A stretch of DNA of 64,000 nucleotides from Pollenia angustigena (GCA_930367215.1 OV884057.1:247902830-247966829), one strand, 5' to 3'; positions 43,561 to 54,854 are shown, counted from the stretch's first letter. Notes: generated from the letters alone by a model not told the origin. Program-made: numbers and translations.

Positions 43561-43952
43561 TATATACACTTTTTGATAAATGGGACCGGGACACTACTGT
43601 TTTTGTGGTAATAAAAGGATTAATATGTTTTTTGATTTAAGTGTATCCTTTTCTGAAAGATGTTTTTAAGCCATTCGAAACGATTAGCTGTCAAACGAAC
43701 TGTCATACTGCGCTCCCTTTTTGTTATTATTGTACTAACACTGTGCAACAAGAAAAACCAGCCTCAGTACTTGCAACGCGAAATGAAACTAGAATATTGG
43801 TAGAGCAAATTCGCCGAAGGGTTTTGAAAAGTTAGCTCGGGTTCGTGAAATATTGGAACCTAAAGTTTTTGAATTTTTTGGTGAAAGTCAAAATACTATT
43901 TCAGATGTCTTCAGTAAAATTGTATGGCGATTCTTTGTTTAGAATGTATTAA

Positions 43953-44035
43953 CCCTCTAACACTCATTTCAAGGGGTCATTTTGGTTCTTTTTTAACTTT
44001 CCCACAGAAGTATACTAAAACGGCACTTTAGAGGG
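43953..44035. mobile_element. 83-bp piggyBac-like miniature element
   Basis: TTAA on both sides (43949-43952 and 44036-44039), ends CCCTCTAACACTCATTTC and CCCTCTAAAGTGCCGTTT in inverted orientation. TTAA plus CCC ends is the piggyBac pattern. Confidence 0.7.
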
Positions 44036-44249
44036 TTAAAATGTTCCACGAATATTTTCTCGGTCAAATTTTATTAGGGGTCTTCTAAGACCAAAACATC
44101 GTGCAATGTATGTAAAACGGATTTTCGAAATTCCGGTACTTGAAATGTTTGTATTTTTCGCTGAATTTTTGGTTTAACTGGTTGAGTGGGACCTAGTTCG
44201 ATTTGCACCCTGGTGGCATCTGTGATAAATGATTTGTTTGTTTGTAAAT

Positions 44250-44530
44250 ATGGTTGACATTGATTTAGGAAAGATGTGGTTTCAACCAGATATTGCTACA
44301 TCGTCGGTTGATTATTTATTTGTCGTATGTAATTTGTATGCACATACGACAATTAAATAATCAACCGACGACATGCCGTTCTGCAACTGCAATAATCGAC
44401 TTATTGAAACTTATATTTGGCGTTAAGTTGATTTCAAGAACTGGACCTGCAAATTTCCCGCCAAGGTTCGTGTGATACTAAATCTCTTGATTATTTTCTG
44501 TGAGGCTACGTCATGTGACTGGATAAAATT
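44250..44530 (+). pseudogene. mariner transposase relic with foldback insertion
   Basis: The + strand translates DIDLGKMWFQPDIAT up to 44301 and resumes after 44371 with CRSATAIIDLLKLIFGVKLI, SRTGPANFPPRF and a decayed DLTP region. This aligns with [12 protein letters not shown]...[11 protein letters not shown] of the intron 4 mariner. The insertion 44302-44370 splits the Cys-His just after the catalytic Asp. Confidence 0.75.
44302..44370. mobile_element. 69-bp foldback element, 4-bp duplication
   Basis: CGTCGGTTGATTATTT and its complement face each other around a short centre. ACAT flanks both sides (44298-44301 and 44371-44374). The second copy is at 56857-56932. Confidence 0.8.
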
Positions 44531-44940
44531 GAAACAGTTAAAGCCTTGAAGGCTTATTGTTTGTTTCCTTCGTGAAAGAATACTTAAATTTTTGATTAAA
44601 TATCTTATCCCATTAACAATAAGTTTTATTGTTTTTATGAAGAATAAAAATTGGGAATTAACCCATTTAAGCAAAAACAAAAACTACCGGACAAAAAATA
44701 AAATATTTTTTTTTTATTGGCACAGTGGTCACTTAAAAAAAAAAAATTTTTTTTGTTGTTATAGAAATATCTGAACTTTTAATTTATCGATTATGCAAAC
44801 ATATATTGAATAATGTCAAAAACTTTGTCATAAGCCGCAAATAATGAAGTGTTCCCAAATTGGCACAGCAAGCGTTAAGGGTTAAGCACGCCAAATAAAA
44901 TCTTTTTAGTTGAAAATTTTGTATTCCCAATAATTACTTA

Positions 44941-45067
44941 ATTTTTCTTTATTAATACTTGAGCTTAAGGTCACTTTTATTTCAAATAGTTCGTTTATTT
45001 TTTATATCGATAAACGAACTATTTGAAATAAAAGTGACCTTAAGCTCAAGTATTAATAAAGAAAAAT
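44941..45067. repeat. Perfect palindrome, 58-bp arms
   Basis: 44941-44998 and 45010-45067 are exact reverse complements (outer bases ATTTTTCTTTATTAATACTT), separated by 11 bases. No mismatch was found. Confidence 0.95.
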
Positions 45068-45238
45068 AATATTTAAAAAAAGGTCGAAGAAATTAGAATA
45101 AAATTATTATCAAAAATTACTTTGATAATAAACTGGCAAGTGCACGGCTTAAAAAAACTAAACTGGCAACATGCTTTTTTGCGAAAACAATAAAGCTAGT
45201 TGTTTTTGTTTTTGTTTTTATTTTTATTTTATTACTTA

Positions 45239-45579
45239 TGGCCATTTTCTCATTACGCGATTATCTTTTTTCCCAACGAAAAACTGAACGTTAAAGAAAT
45301 TTAGATTTTTCAATGTCTCATTTGCTTCTATTCTGTCGCAAAGCTAGCCAGCACTTATCTGACAATTATTTATTTTCCTTTTATTTGCCGTAAAGATAAA
45401 TTCATTCAGCTAACTCCCAACTTTTACATGTATTTTGAGAGATGTTTGCAACTGAAAAACAAGGTTTTTTGTCGGTATATTGAGAAAGCCACAATCGTTA
45501 ACGGACAATTTATCGGTTTAATAAATTTATATTGACATTAGGTAACAGACAGGTTGTAGATATATTGAGAAAATGACCA
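45239..45579. mobile_element. TGGCCATTTTCTCA miniature element, copy 1
   Basis: Ends TGGCCATTTTCTCA and TGGTCATTTTCTCA inverted, flanked by TTA (45236-45238 and 45580-45582). About 85% like copy 2. Confidence 0.8.
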
Positions 45580-45691
45580 TTAATCTTTGAAGAATTCCAA
45601 CCAATTGTGGTGGGGAATGTAAAAAAAGTTAAACTCTCTGTTTATTGTTGTTGTTTTTGATCCAAATTTTCAATATTTTTAATCAGGCTTA

Positions 45692-46031
45692 TGGCCATTT
45701 TCTCATTAGGCGATTATCTTTTTTCCCAACGAAAAACTGCACATTAAAGAAATTTGTTTTTCTCAATGTCTCATTTGCTTCGATTTTATTGCAAAGCTAA
45801 CCGGCACTCATCTGCCAATTATTTATTTTCCTTTTGTTTGCCGTACAGATAAATTTAATCAGCTGACTCCCAACTTTTACATGTATTTTGAGTGGTGTTG
45901 CCAACTGAAAACAATGTTGTTTGTCGGTATATTGAGAAACCCAAAATCGTTAACGTATAGTTTATCGGTGCAATAAATTTATGTTGACATTAAGTAACAG
46001 ACAGTTTGTCGATACATTGAGAAAATGGCCA
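45692..46031. mobile_element. TGGCCATTTTCTCA miniature element, copy 2
   Basis: Same family in the same direction, flanked by TTA (45689-45691 and 46032-46034), 112 bp after copy 1. Confidence 0.85.
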
Positions 46032-46171
46032 TTACGTTCATCAAATTTAATTTTCATTAAATTATTTTTATGAAGAAAGGAATTTTACGACATGAAAATT
46101 AATTCAAATTGTTATTGATTGCTGAATTGCTGGTTACACCGACACTACCACTCGATCTCCTCAGAGGAATT

Positions 46172-46301
46172 TGTTTAAGCTTGATATTGTTGCAAGTAAA
46201 ACTGTTGCTTATAATTCTTATTCGCTTAACAGTTTTATTTGTTTAATATCTTAAGTTTTTCTAAAATCTTTGGATGAAGTTTCCTGAAGATCTGGCCTAA
46301 G
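46172..46301 (+). repeat. Inverted repeat arm, partner 49101-49232
   Basis: TGTTTAAGCTTGATATTGTT through CTTTGGATGAAGTTTCCTGA matches the reverse complement of 49101-49232 along about 130 bp with few differences. Confidence 0.75.
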
Positions 46302-46560
46302 AAACCAGTAAAATGAGTAGTGTTTCAGTGTTTTTATCGGGAATAAAAATTGGGAATTAAGCACGACAAACAAAATCTTGTTAATTTGATTAAACTTAAA
46401 TTTCTTTCATTATTTTACAAATTTTGTTTCTTCGGGCTTAAAAGAAACCCTTTATTTCATTTAACCGACTGTTTAACGATTTCGAACGTTGACAGGCTGT
46501 AAGTGATTAACAATGGTTTTTTTATCTAAGCAAGTTTCTTTGAATTTATTGGTGATTAAT

Positions 46561-46750
46561 ATTATACCCACACCACAATAGTGGAGAGGCTATTATGCAT
46601 TTGTGCTGATGCGTGTTACACATACTACCACTTCAATTATAGGTCCATTTTTGGCCATATCTCCCATATAAACACCCAAATATGGTACACTCTTGAAAAT
46701 GTGGTATAGGGTATTAAATGATCGGACTTGGCCGAATATACTTTCTTGTT
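46561..46750. repeat. Short TATACCC-type repeat
   Basis: Opens ATTATACCCACACCACAATAGTGG and ends GGTATTAAATGATCGGAC..GGCCGAATATAC: a heavily shortened member of the class. Confidence 0.7.
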
Positions 46751-46827
46751 TTTCTGTTAACGTTAGTTGTTTTAAATCTAACATTTTAGTTGACTGTTTT
46801 TTTAGAACATTTTAGCGATTTTACTTA

Positions 46828-46970
46828 AAGCTCTGTTCACACCTTTTAAATATTTGATGTCCTGCACGTAACCACTAGTTTTATTAAAAATAAAGCTTAT
46901 GATACTTTAAGTTTGCTGGTCACGCTTTTTTGGTTGTTTTCGTCAAATATTTGTTAGGTCTGAACATACC
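46828..46970. mobile_element. Miniature element, TTA duplication
   Basis: Ends AAGCTCTGTTCACACC and GGTATGTTCAGACC, flanked by TTA (46825-46827 and 46971-46973). The right TTA is shared with the next element. Confidence 0.6.
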
Positions 46971-46973
46971 TTA

Positions 46974-47817
46974 AGCTTTGTACAAACTGGTTCAGATCTT
47001 AGGATAACGTAAGGTCTGGGCAATGTGCTGAAAATATACTGCCAAGAAAAATTGCAACTAATAGTAAATTGTCAGATCGTCCGATTGTCAGAGAATTATA
47101 TAATTTTACAGTAAAAAATTCAGAAAATGAAAATTACGTGTACATATTTTTTTAAAAATTGAAAAAGTGGAAATATTTTTGTTGAAGGTAAAAAGCAATA
47201 GCAAGGATTTTAAAGTATATTAAAGTTTTACCTATTGTTGTTGTTTTACCGATTTTTATTAAAATTAATTTTGATTTTGCAAAACTAAACCTTTTTTCTT
47301 TTCACTCATGCATATCAGGGATGGAAACTTTGGTGTAGTTGTACTTTTTCTTTGATACATTGGTGGATATCTTTAAAAAAAATTTGCAAACTTTAATCTT
47401 AATGTTCTTAAAGAGATATGCCAGACAATATAAAATTGGTACGGTCATAGTCTTAAAATTACGTTTTGTTACTAAAGTTGGTAAAACAAAACCCTAAAGC
47501 CCATTTTCCATCCCTGATACGCATGTATTTGCATCGTTGCCAATAGAAATGGTCAATGATGCCATTGCTAGATGCAAAAACTTCGCACATTTGACAATAA
47601 GAAATAAGCATCCAACGTCTGACAATGATCTGCCAATTGCAACGAAAAGTGTTCACACGATTGTTAAACATTTAGAAATATTGTTGTCTTACAATGGACG
47701 CAAAATGCTTTTTCTAACAACGTTGTCAAAAAGGTTGCCTGTTCACACGGTTGAAAGACATTTTTAGCACATTTTACTTACAATATTTTTAAATCTGATT
47801 ACCGTCTGAACGAAGCT
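46974..47817. mobile_element. Miniature element next to it, TTA duplication
   Basis: Ends AGCTTTGTACAAACTGGTTC and AGCTTCGTTCAGACGG, flanked by TTA (46971-46973 and 47818-47820). A hAT-like element lies inside (47316-47516), and GTTCACACGATTG/GTTCACACGGTTG motifs lie near 47652 and 47741. Confidence 0.6.
47316..47516. mobile_element. hAT-like miniature element, CAGGGATGGAAA ends
   Basis: CAGGGATGGAAACTTTGG and the complement of CCCATTTTCCATCCCTG. The flanks extend the palindrome (CATGCATAT/ATACGCATG), so no direct duplication could be shown. Confidence 0.6.
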
Positions 47818-47977
47818 TTAGACAGCTAAAGTGTGTAAACCGTGAATTACAATTTTGGTTTTCTTTACTTTTTATGCATATTTTGCCTTTTAAAAAATTT
47901 TTAAATTAATGTTGACGTTTTTATACGATTCTAGTGTTTCTTTTAATTATACGATGTAGTTTTTGTAAAATCAGTAA

Positions 47978-48116
47978 CAGCCTGTTCATGGATTTCGAAC
48001 GTCATCGTTCGCATAGAAAATTACATTTAAAACAAAAACAAAATTCGAACGTTTGTTTTTGTTTTAAATGTAATTTTCAAGGCGAACAATGACGTTCGAT
48101 ATCGTTAAACAGGCAG
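47978..48116. mobile_element. Foldback CGAACGTTAACGTTCG family, copy 2
   Basis: Near-complete fold-back as at 15656-15794. The 5-mer GTAAC lies at both edges (47974-47978 and 48116-48120). Confidence 0.8.
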
Positions 48117-48126
48117 TAACTTTTTT

Positions 48127-48417
48127 CAGCGTTTAGAAAACTGCAGTCAAAGTAAGTTTTTTAAACCCTGCCTCTAATACGGTTTACAACTCAACTCATT
48201 TGAGTTGAAAAGAAAACAACTGTTTGATGAGTTGTAAATTGCAGCGTTTAAAAACTGCAGTCAAAGTAGAAAAACTGTAATTTCTTCCACTTCTTGATTT
48301 GTTATTGGCCAAAAAAAAACTTTTGCTTTTCTTCTAATTCATTAAACGGTCGCTGTCAAAACATTTATTTTTTTGGTCGACAGTTTTTGTTTTCGACTGC
48401 AGTTTTTTAAACCCTGA
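48127..48417. mobile_element. CAGSGTTTARAAAACTGCAG element, hAT-like
   Basis: CAGCGTTTAGAAAACTGCAG starts the block and the complement of CTGCAGTTTTTTAAACCCTG ends it. A second internal pair (AAACCCTG at 48164-48172 and CAGCGTTTAAAAACTGCAGT near 48242) suggests a nested or duplicated copy. The flanks do not give a clean 8-bp repeat. Confidence 0.5.
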
Positions 48418-49100
48418 TATTTTTATATTTTTTTGATTATGGAGATATTTTAACAAGGCTTTTTCGTAAGTTGTAAAAATTTTTTGGTATATTTTTTCTC
48501 TATTTAGTGTTTTTTCGATTTTTTTTAAGTCGATTTTACGATTTCTTATAAATTTGACCGACATGCGAAAGATGCGAAAGACAAATGCGTAAACGTTTAA
48601 GAGCACCAATCACGAGATTTGCTTTAATTTTCTTTCGCACCGCAATATAGAGGAGCCCATCAGTTTTCGGTAAATTTCAGATATTTTGTATCCCATTTTT
48701 GTTCCATTTGTGTCTTTTTTTTTGCATTTTTCATATAAAAGAAGGTATTTCCTTAGGTTTTGGCATGTATTCTTTTTATTTGTCAATTTTTGAGTATTTT
48801 ATTTTTATTTGTTAAGTTTTATTGGCTTTTTTTCCTATTAAGCGGTTTATAATTTTTGGCGATTTTTTTCAATTCTACGACTTTTAAACTTTTTTTCAAC
48901 AAATTAAAATTGCCAACAAAACAGAAAAATTTTAAAATTTCTGCGCATTTTTAATTTAAAAATTTTGAATTGATAACATTTTCAAAAATATTACTTAACA
49001 AGGTTTCGTTTAAATGTGCTAAATTCCCATTTCATACTATTGATAAACTGAAATTTATTGTTGATGGGATAAGCTATTCCTATGCGCATTTCACAGGTTG

Positions 49101-49232
49101 CTTAGGCTAGATCGTCAGGAAACTTCATCCAAAGATTTTAGAAAAACTAAAGATTTTAAAAAAATAAAACTGTTAAGCGAATATGAGTTATAAGCAACAG
49201 TTTTACTTGTAACAATATCAAAGCTTAAACAA
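49101..49232 (-). repeat. Inverted repeat arm, partner 46172-46301
   Basis: Reverse complement matches 46172-46301. The pair encloses about 2.8 kb, with elements of several other families between. Confidence 0.75.
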
Positions 49233-49367
49233 AAACAACAACAATAAACAGTGAGTTATCTTTTCCTACAGTCCCGACTACAATTGGTTAATTCCATGTC
49301 CACTCCAAATGTAGTCGGGACTGTAAGAAAAGATAAACTCACTGTTTATTGTTGTTGTTTTTGTTTA
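49226..49367. mobile_element. Foldback element, AACAACAACAATAAACAGTG arms
   Basis: TAAACAAAAACAACAACAAT...GTCCGACTACA-type arms of about 55 bp: the left arm ends CAGTCCCGACTACA and the right starts TGTAGTCGGGACTG. A partial single arm lies at 45628-45660. Confidence 0.75.
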
Positions 49368-49640
49368 GGGGTAAAGAAAAAACAAAAAGAAAACAAATTA
49401 TTTTATTTTGCCAGTTCAGTTTTATTTACACTGCCACATGCGTTTTAGTTATCAAAGTTTTTCTTGGGATTATTTGATATTGTCTCCATTTTATCGCTTT
49501 GGATTTTATTAGATTTTTGTACTAAGAACTCTGATCAATGAAAGAGAAGTCCTATTGAGTAACTGAAGTTCTCGTCAAACAAACTGAATATGAAGTTACA
49601 AAATGGACTTAAGTAATTAAATTTTTTAAAAGAACATAAT

Positions 49641-49782
49641 GGGTCGTTTACGGATGGCATCTGAACTGGAGTTGTGTTGCCAGCATCGAAATCAGGCAAC
49701 GCCTCTCATGTTAAAATATAAAAAAATTTTGTTTTACTTTATATTTTAACATCAGCGGCGTTACTTGATTTCGTAATTGGCC
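49641..49782. mobile_element. GGGTCGATT-family miniature element
   Basis: Second full copy of the family at 12900-13031, with an internal hairpin ATGTTAAAATAT.../ATATTTTAACAT. Confidence 0.6.
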
Positions 49783-50481
49783 ATTAAATCGTTTAAATTT
49801 TCAATAAAATAAAAATCGCACAATTTATTAGGTGAAAAAAAGTTATTTCGGTGAAACCAAACTTTATATTGTAACATTTTAAAAACTTCTGAATAATTGA
49901 ATTATTATTGTCTTTATAAACAATGCAATTCCCACTTTTGTTTTCTCTTTAGTTTCTAAAAACTCATCATGCCTTTCAATTTCATAATTCCTTCAAGGTG
50001 ATTTCAAAATTTTCCTTAAATAAAAATTTTATTTAAATTGCAAAAGTTGTAAATTAAGATTTTTCCTTACAATTGTACAATTGCAATTTTTTAATGCCTT
50101 CAAGAATTATAGAAAAATATTTCCATTTCATTTGCAAACAAACAAACACATTAAATATTTTTCAAAAACTCCTTAAGCATTTAAAAGATCACATCATTTA
50201 ATTAAATCTACTACTTGTAACTTGCAACTGCAACATGTTGCTACAAATATGTTAATGATTTATTCGTGTTGCCAATTGTCATTAGACAGTAATTACCAAA
50301 CGATGAACGAGAAGTTGGCCAAAAGACAACAGCCAGCTGTCATCACCTGCACAAAGAAATGAATGAACGCGAATTAAATGACTGAATGACTGAATGAGTG
50401 ACTAGAAACCAAATCAAAATCAGTGACAATTTAGAAATGATTAAAGAAATGTTGATTCATGTCTCCATGCATTCGACTTTA

Positions 50482-50508
50482 TGTGTGTGTGTGTGTGTGT
50501 ATGTGTGT
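50482..50508 (+). repeat. (GT)n microsatellite
   Basis: About ten GT units with one interruption. Confidence 0.85.
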
Positions 50509-50755
50509 GGCATACTAAATGTTCAATTACAAATAATTATCTTTAAGCTTTAAGAAATATACAACAATAAATGACTGCTGTTTTGTAAATGCAACAGTTG
50601 CAAAATAAATAAATTAAATAAATACTTCTGACATTTCAATTCATGCTTATCCGGCTTCGGTTTGTTGAATATTTTACTATTTCAAACACTATTTCCAAGT
50701 TTGCAATCGTATTTGATTTTAAGCCAAAGTTTTGGTTTTAATTTTAAAATCAATA

Positions 50756-50936
50756 CGGTGTATTCTCTCTCTTAAGGGGCATCTTCCTTAAGCGAACATC
50801 CCTTTTATACGGACACTGTTTCCTGGTCCTATTAGCTTTCTAATTGAAGAGGATTGAGTTCTTTTGAGAAGACATCCTCCTTGTACGGACACATTTCAAT
50901 TGTCCCTTCTGTAGTCTGTCAGAAGGGTTTCCACTG
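50756..50936. mobile_element. Tigger/pogo-like miniature element, decayed
   Basis: The right end is the complement of CAGTGGAAACCCTTCTGAC followed by TA. Inside are AAGCGAACATCCC and two TACGGACAC motifs, as in Tigger-type elements. The left end is worn (CGGTGTATTC after TA). Confidence 0.5.
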
Positions 50937-51311
50937 TAAATATAAGTTGGTGTTGGTGTTAACCCCTGTGTCGGGTTTTGTAAGAGATTTAAGTAACACA
51001 CAACCTGATTTCTTAAATCTACTTCTTAAAAGAACTTAGGTATATACGCCAACGTCAAAAGTAATTTAGGCGGAATAGAGGTTTATTACCGTCTGCATTA
51101 CTTTTGGAAAAAACCATAATTAAAAACTCTCTTCTTTAGACTTATTGACAATCGGTATTTGGGCAAGAAACTAAAGCTTTAACCTCTTAAACCTAGTACT
51201 CTGTTCGAACCTGCGAAAAATGTTGAGCAACATTGATTATTTCACACGAAAATTTTGTCATGTATCAATATTATCTATCCGGCAAGTATGCAACATTATT
51301 TTTGAATGTAA

Positions 51312-52472
51312 AGCTGGGATCACACGATTGCCGCAAATGCACCAATATGGCACAATTTTGATTGTGCTTTATTGACGCACAATAAAGAAATTGCACCAAT
51401 CAAATATTCTGAAATCACACGGTTGCCCTGTTTTATACAAATTTAATTGCCGCTAGTTGGTACAAAGTGAAATGGGTACAATAATTGCCGCATCACATTC
51501 ACACGATTGTTATTACTTGACAACTGCGAAAACAGCTGTTGTGGTAGCTTTTTTATTTGTTTGGAAGTTCTTGTTGTAGGTACTCTACAATTTTTTTATT
51601 GAATAGTTTTGTTTAAAATATAAAATAGAAAAATTTATGAAATTCCAAAAATTAGTTCAACAATTTCGAATGTTAACGTTTGCATAGAAAATTTTTATGA
51701 AATAATAAAATTTAAATAATATTATTTAAATATCAGTAACTTAATTCTGTAAATTTATTAATTGAACTACCGATATCGTTTATTAAAGAGAAATCTTGGC
51801 TACTTTAACAAATTGTTTATTCTCGCTTTCGAGGTAACAAACATTTTCTTTAAAAAATATCTACGACAAATATCTGTAAAAGAAATACAGCCTGTTCATC
51901 GATTTCGAACGTTAACGTTCGCAAATTAAAATATATTTAAAACAAAAACAAAATTCGAAAATTTGTTTTTGTTTTAAATGTAATTTTCTATGCGAACGGT
52001 GGCGTTCGAATTCGTTAAACAGGCAGATAATACTTAGTTTTATTAAATATTTTTGATAAAAATATTCGCACTTAGCAGCTACATACATAGTATGCTTGTG
52101 AACATATGTACATACATATTTGTTAATAACAAAAATTAAAATGCAAAATAAATAAATACATATTTATCTTCATTACTTGCTAAAGGAAACACAAAAACGT
52201 AAAATTTATTTTAAAAAAAGGCAAATATTGGCGCGTATTGTGTTGTTTGATTGCCGCACAAGATGGCAATAAATATTAGTGCATTTTTGTTATTTTTATT
52301 GACGCGCGGTTGCATAGCAAACAGTCACACGATTGCCGCAACAGGGTTGCATTTGATTGGTAAAAGTAAGCACAATATTGTCCTCGAATGGTACATGAGC
52401 CAATTGGTTGTGCAGTCACACGATTAAAAAGTGTGAAAATTGGTGCATTGCGGCAATCGTGTGATCCCAGCT
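51312..52472. mobile_element. AGCTGGGATCACACG element, TAA duplication
   Basis: Ends AGCTGGGATCACACGATTGC on both sides, flanked by TAA (51309-51311 and 52473-52475). GCGGCAAT/ATTGCCGC and ATCACACGAT-like motifs recur inside. Nested in 51190-53021 and itself holding a foldback at 51888-52026. Confidence 0.85.
51888..52026. mobile_element. Foldback CGAACGTTAACGTTCG family, copy 3
   Basis: Third full copy, inside 51312-52472. A fragment of the same left arm lies at 51655-51690. Confidence 0.8.
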
Positions 52473-53024
52473 TAAGCAAAAACCATAGATGGGTGTAGTA
52501 CAATATATGTTGACTTAAATCAACATTGCACTCTCACTAAATAAAAGTGCAATAAATTATTTTTTACAAATTTGTACCAGCTTTAGTGATGATTGGTAGT
52601 AAGATTGAACATTTTCAGATCATCACTTAACATTAACAAAACCATCTATGACAAAACCATGTGTTTTGATGAATGTCATTAAAAAAAGTAAAAAACAAAA
52701 AAATTTCATTTGATTATTAATTTTTGTATGTACTTTTCTACATTTTTATTATTGAAACGCTTGTTATAAACTCCACTTCACAAAAACAAAATAAAAAATT
52801 ACAAAAAATGATTAGTTGTTGCTTAAAATTCCGTGCGAAATAATAGGAGCTGCACTTGTTTCGCACGGAAAATAAAAATGTTGCTAGAAACATTTCGCAT
52901 GTTTTACGTATATAAACAGAGTACAACTCTATCAACATTTTTTCGTTTGTATTTCACTGAAATTTTTTTTATATTGAGTTTGAAAACATTTCGCACGAAA
53001 TACTGAACAGAGTACCAGGCTTTA

Positions 53025-54530
53025 TGAATAAAAGTTAAAGTGCAAATTAGTTAACCAACACATTAAGCCCATCATTAGTATTTGTATTTGTGTTTATTGG
53101 TTAACTAATGTAAGCTTTAGCTTTTTTTTTTTGCATTAGCCAGTTAATATCTTGCTTAAAAGTGCCAATTGGAAATGGTTTAAATTATTTGCAATTCATT
53201 TTTTTTTTAATTGTGCTATTTTTGTATCAGCGTTAATTTAATTGTGTCTACAAGTTTCTTTTTAACTACACTTCTCTCCTCATAAATACTTCCAATTTGA
53301 AAGAAGTCATTAATCTTTTTCTGTAAAATGTCTTGGATTTTAGCTGTGGTTTTAGTGCCTTTTCCTTCCAGTCAAATACAAAAACCTTTTAATTACTGAA
53401 CTTTTTTTTAGTGTTCTTCAAACTTAAACATGTTATTCTTAGAAATATGTATGCGAGATTAGAATGCACTTGTCTGGTATTTGCCTTTCATTGCTTTTTA
53501 ATATTTACAGTATGCATCCAAAATTATTTGTCATTGACTGAAAAGCTACTTTTTCTCAAAGAGTTACTGTAATTTACAAGAGGTTTTATAACAAAGAGGA
53601 CAATTTTCCCAAAAAGTTTAGTTAAAAAGAAGGTACTTCTATTTTAGTATCATTATCTCTTAGTTATCTCTGTAGTTATCTCTTAAAAGGGACGTACAAT
53701 TTTAGAGAAAAGTACTACTTGGTACGGTTTTTACAAAAATTAGATGTGTGTATATCTCAATAGCTTTAATGCTTGAAGGTAGTATTAAGATCAGTGTTCG
53801 AAAATAAACCGAACTTTATTTAACGTACGGTACACACACCCAGAAACTTTATCTATTTTTAAGAGTTTGTGTATTAAAAGACAACCCTTAATACCGTTCA
53901 TACCTATTTTCACGTAAGTAATAAGCATTATGTGGCGTTCTGTTTTTCGATATAAAACAGAACAATTGAAGTGATTCTGTAGACGTACATTATATTTAAA
54001 TGTTCTTTATTGTTTTTTTACATTGATAAGGGCATGAGCAAACAAAAAATATTAAAAACGCTTCTTACAAGTTATGTTGTTGTTGCTTGGCAATTTGCAC
54101 GACAACGGCACCAATGTCTATGTTTTGTATACATGTCTGGAATTTGTTTTGTTTATGTAAACAAATTTTTGTTGTGCTTAGAAAGCTTTCTGCTGAACTC
54201 AACATTAACGACCGAACATTAATGTGCTGAACCAAACAAAACGAAGCTTGTGTTTTTTTTTTTGCGAAAAACCGAACGCAAGCAAATGTTGTCATCTTTA
54301 TGTTAAGTTGAATTAATACAGTGTTTTTATTGTGTACAAAGATCACAAACAGAGATACTTTTTTTTAAGGTATTCACTACACAGAAAAATGTATCAGTAG
54401 TTTTTTTTTTTATCAATTAAAAAATTATTTAAAAAGTATTTTGATCTAAATAATGTAATAATTGAATCAATTGTTATTTTTTTTTTTTTTTTTTGTTGAA
54501 AGAAAATTAAAAATATAATTTTGATTTAAG
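53025..54530. other. No gene seen
   Basis: AT-rich DNA between element 51190-53021 and the LTR. It has only short chance frames. Confidence 0.5.
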
Positions 54531-54781
54531 TGTGGGAAAAGGCTAGAAATAGTTATGAAATATAAAAAGGGGTGGCTCATGAATACATAATTAGTTTAGT
54601 TTGTTTGGAGACATTAAAAGGTTCGGGTCGAAACTTACAATATTCTATAATATTGTGAACGTTATAATTAATGTCAATAAAGTTTGTTAAGTTGAATAAT
54701 TTTGTTTATTTATTTGATTTGCAATTAAAAGTACTCAACGTTTTATTATAAAGTGAGTAAACCGAAAGGAAAAAAGTAACA
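54531..54781 (+). mobile_element. 5' LTR of a Gypsy-class (mdg3-like) retrotransposon
   Basis: Starts TGTGGG and ends GTAACA. It holds a TATAAAAAGG box at 54561 and an AATAAAG signal near 54677. It is followed after two bases by a tRNA-Leu primer site. No second LTR is found within the window, so the 3' part is lost. The left edge is a best guess from the TG...CA rule. Confidence 0.6.
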
Positions 54782-54783
54782 AT

Positions 54784-54797
54784 TGGTGTCAGAAGTG
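54784..54797 (+). promoter_or_regulatory. Primer binding site, tRNA-Leu
   Basis: TGGTGTCAGAAGTG is complementary to the 3' end (including CCA) of insect tRNA-Leu with acceptor end CACTTCTGACA-CCA. mdg3/micropia-type fly elements use tRNA-Leu. Confidence 0.75.
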
Positions 54798-54854
54798 AAA
54801 TTGCAATAAAAAAATAAATAAAAGGATGAAAAAAAAACTATACAAACAACAACA

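Larger units (their letters stand above)
51190..53021. mobile_element. CCTRGTACTCTGTTC element enclosing another MITE
   Basis: Ends AACCTAGTACTCTGTTCGAA and AGCCTGGTACTCTGTTCAGT, flanked by TTA (51187-51189 and 53022-53024). It encloses 51312-52472. The right part has several CATTTCGCAC motifs and a 12-bp hairpin TTCCGTGCGAAA at 52829-52870. Confidence 0.7.
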
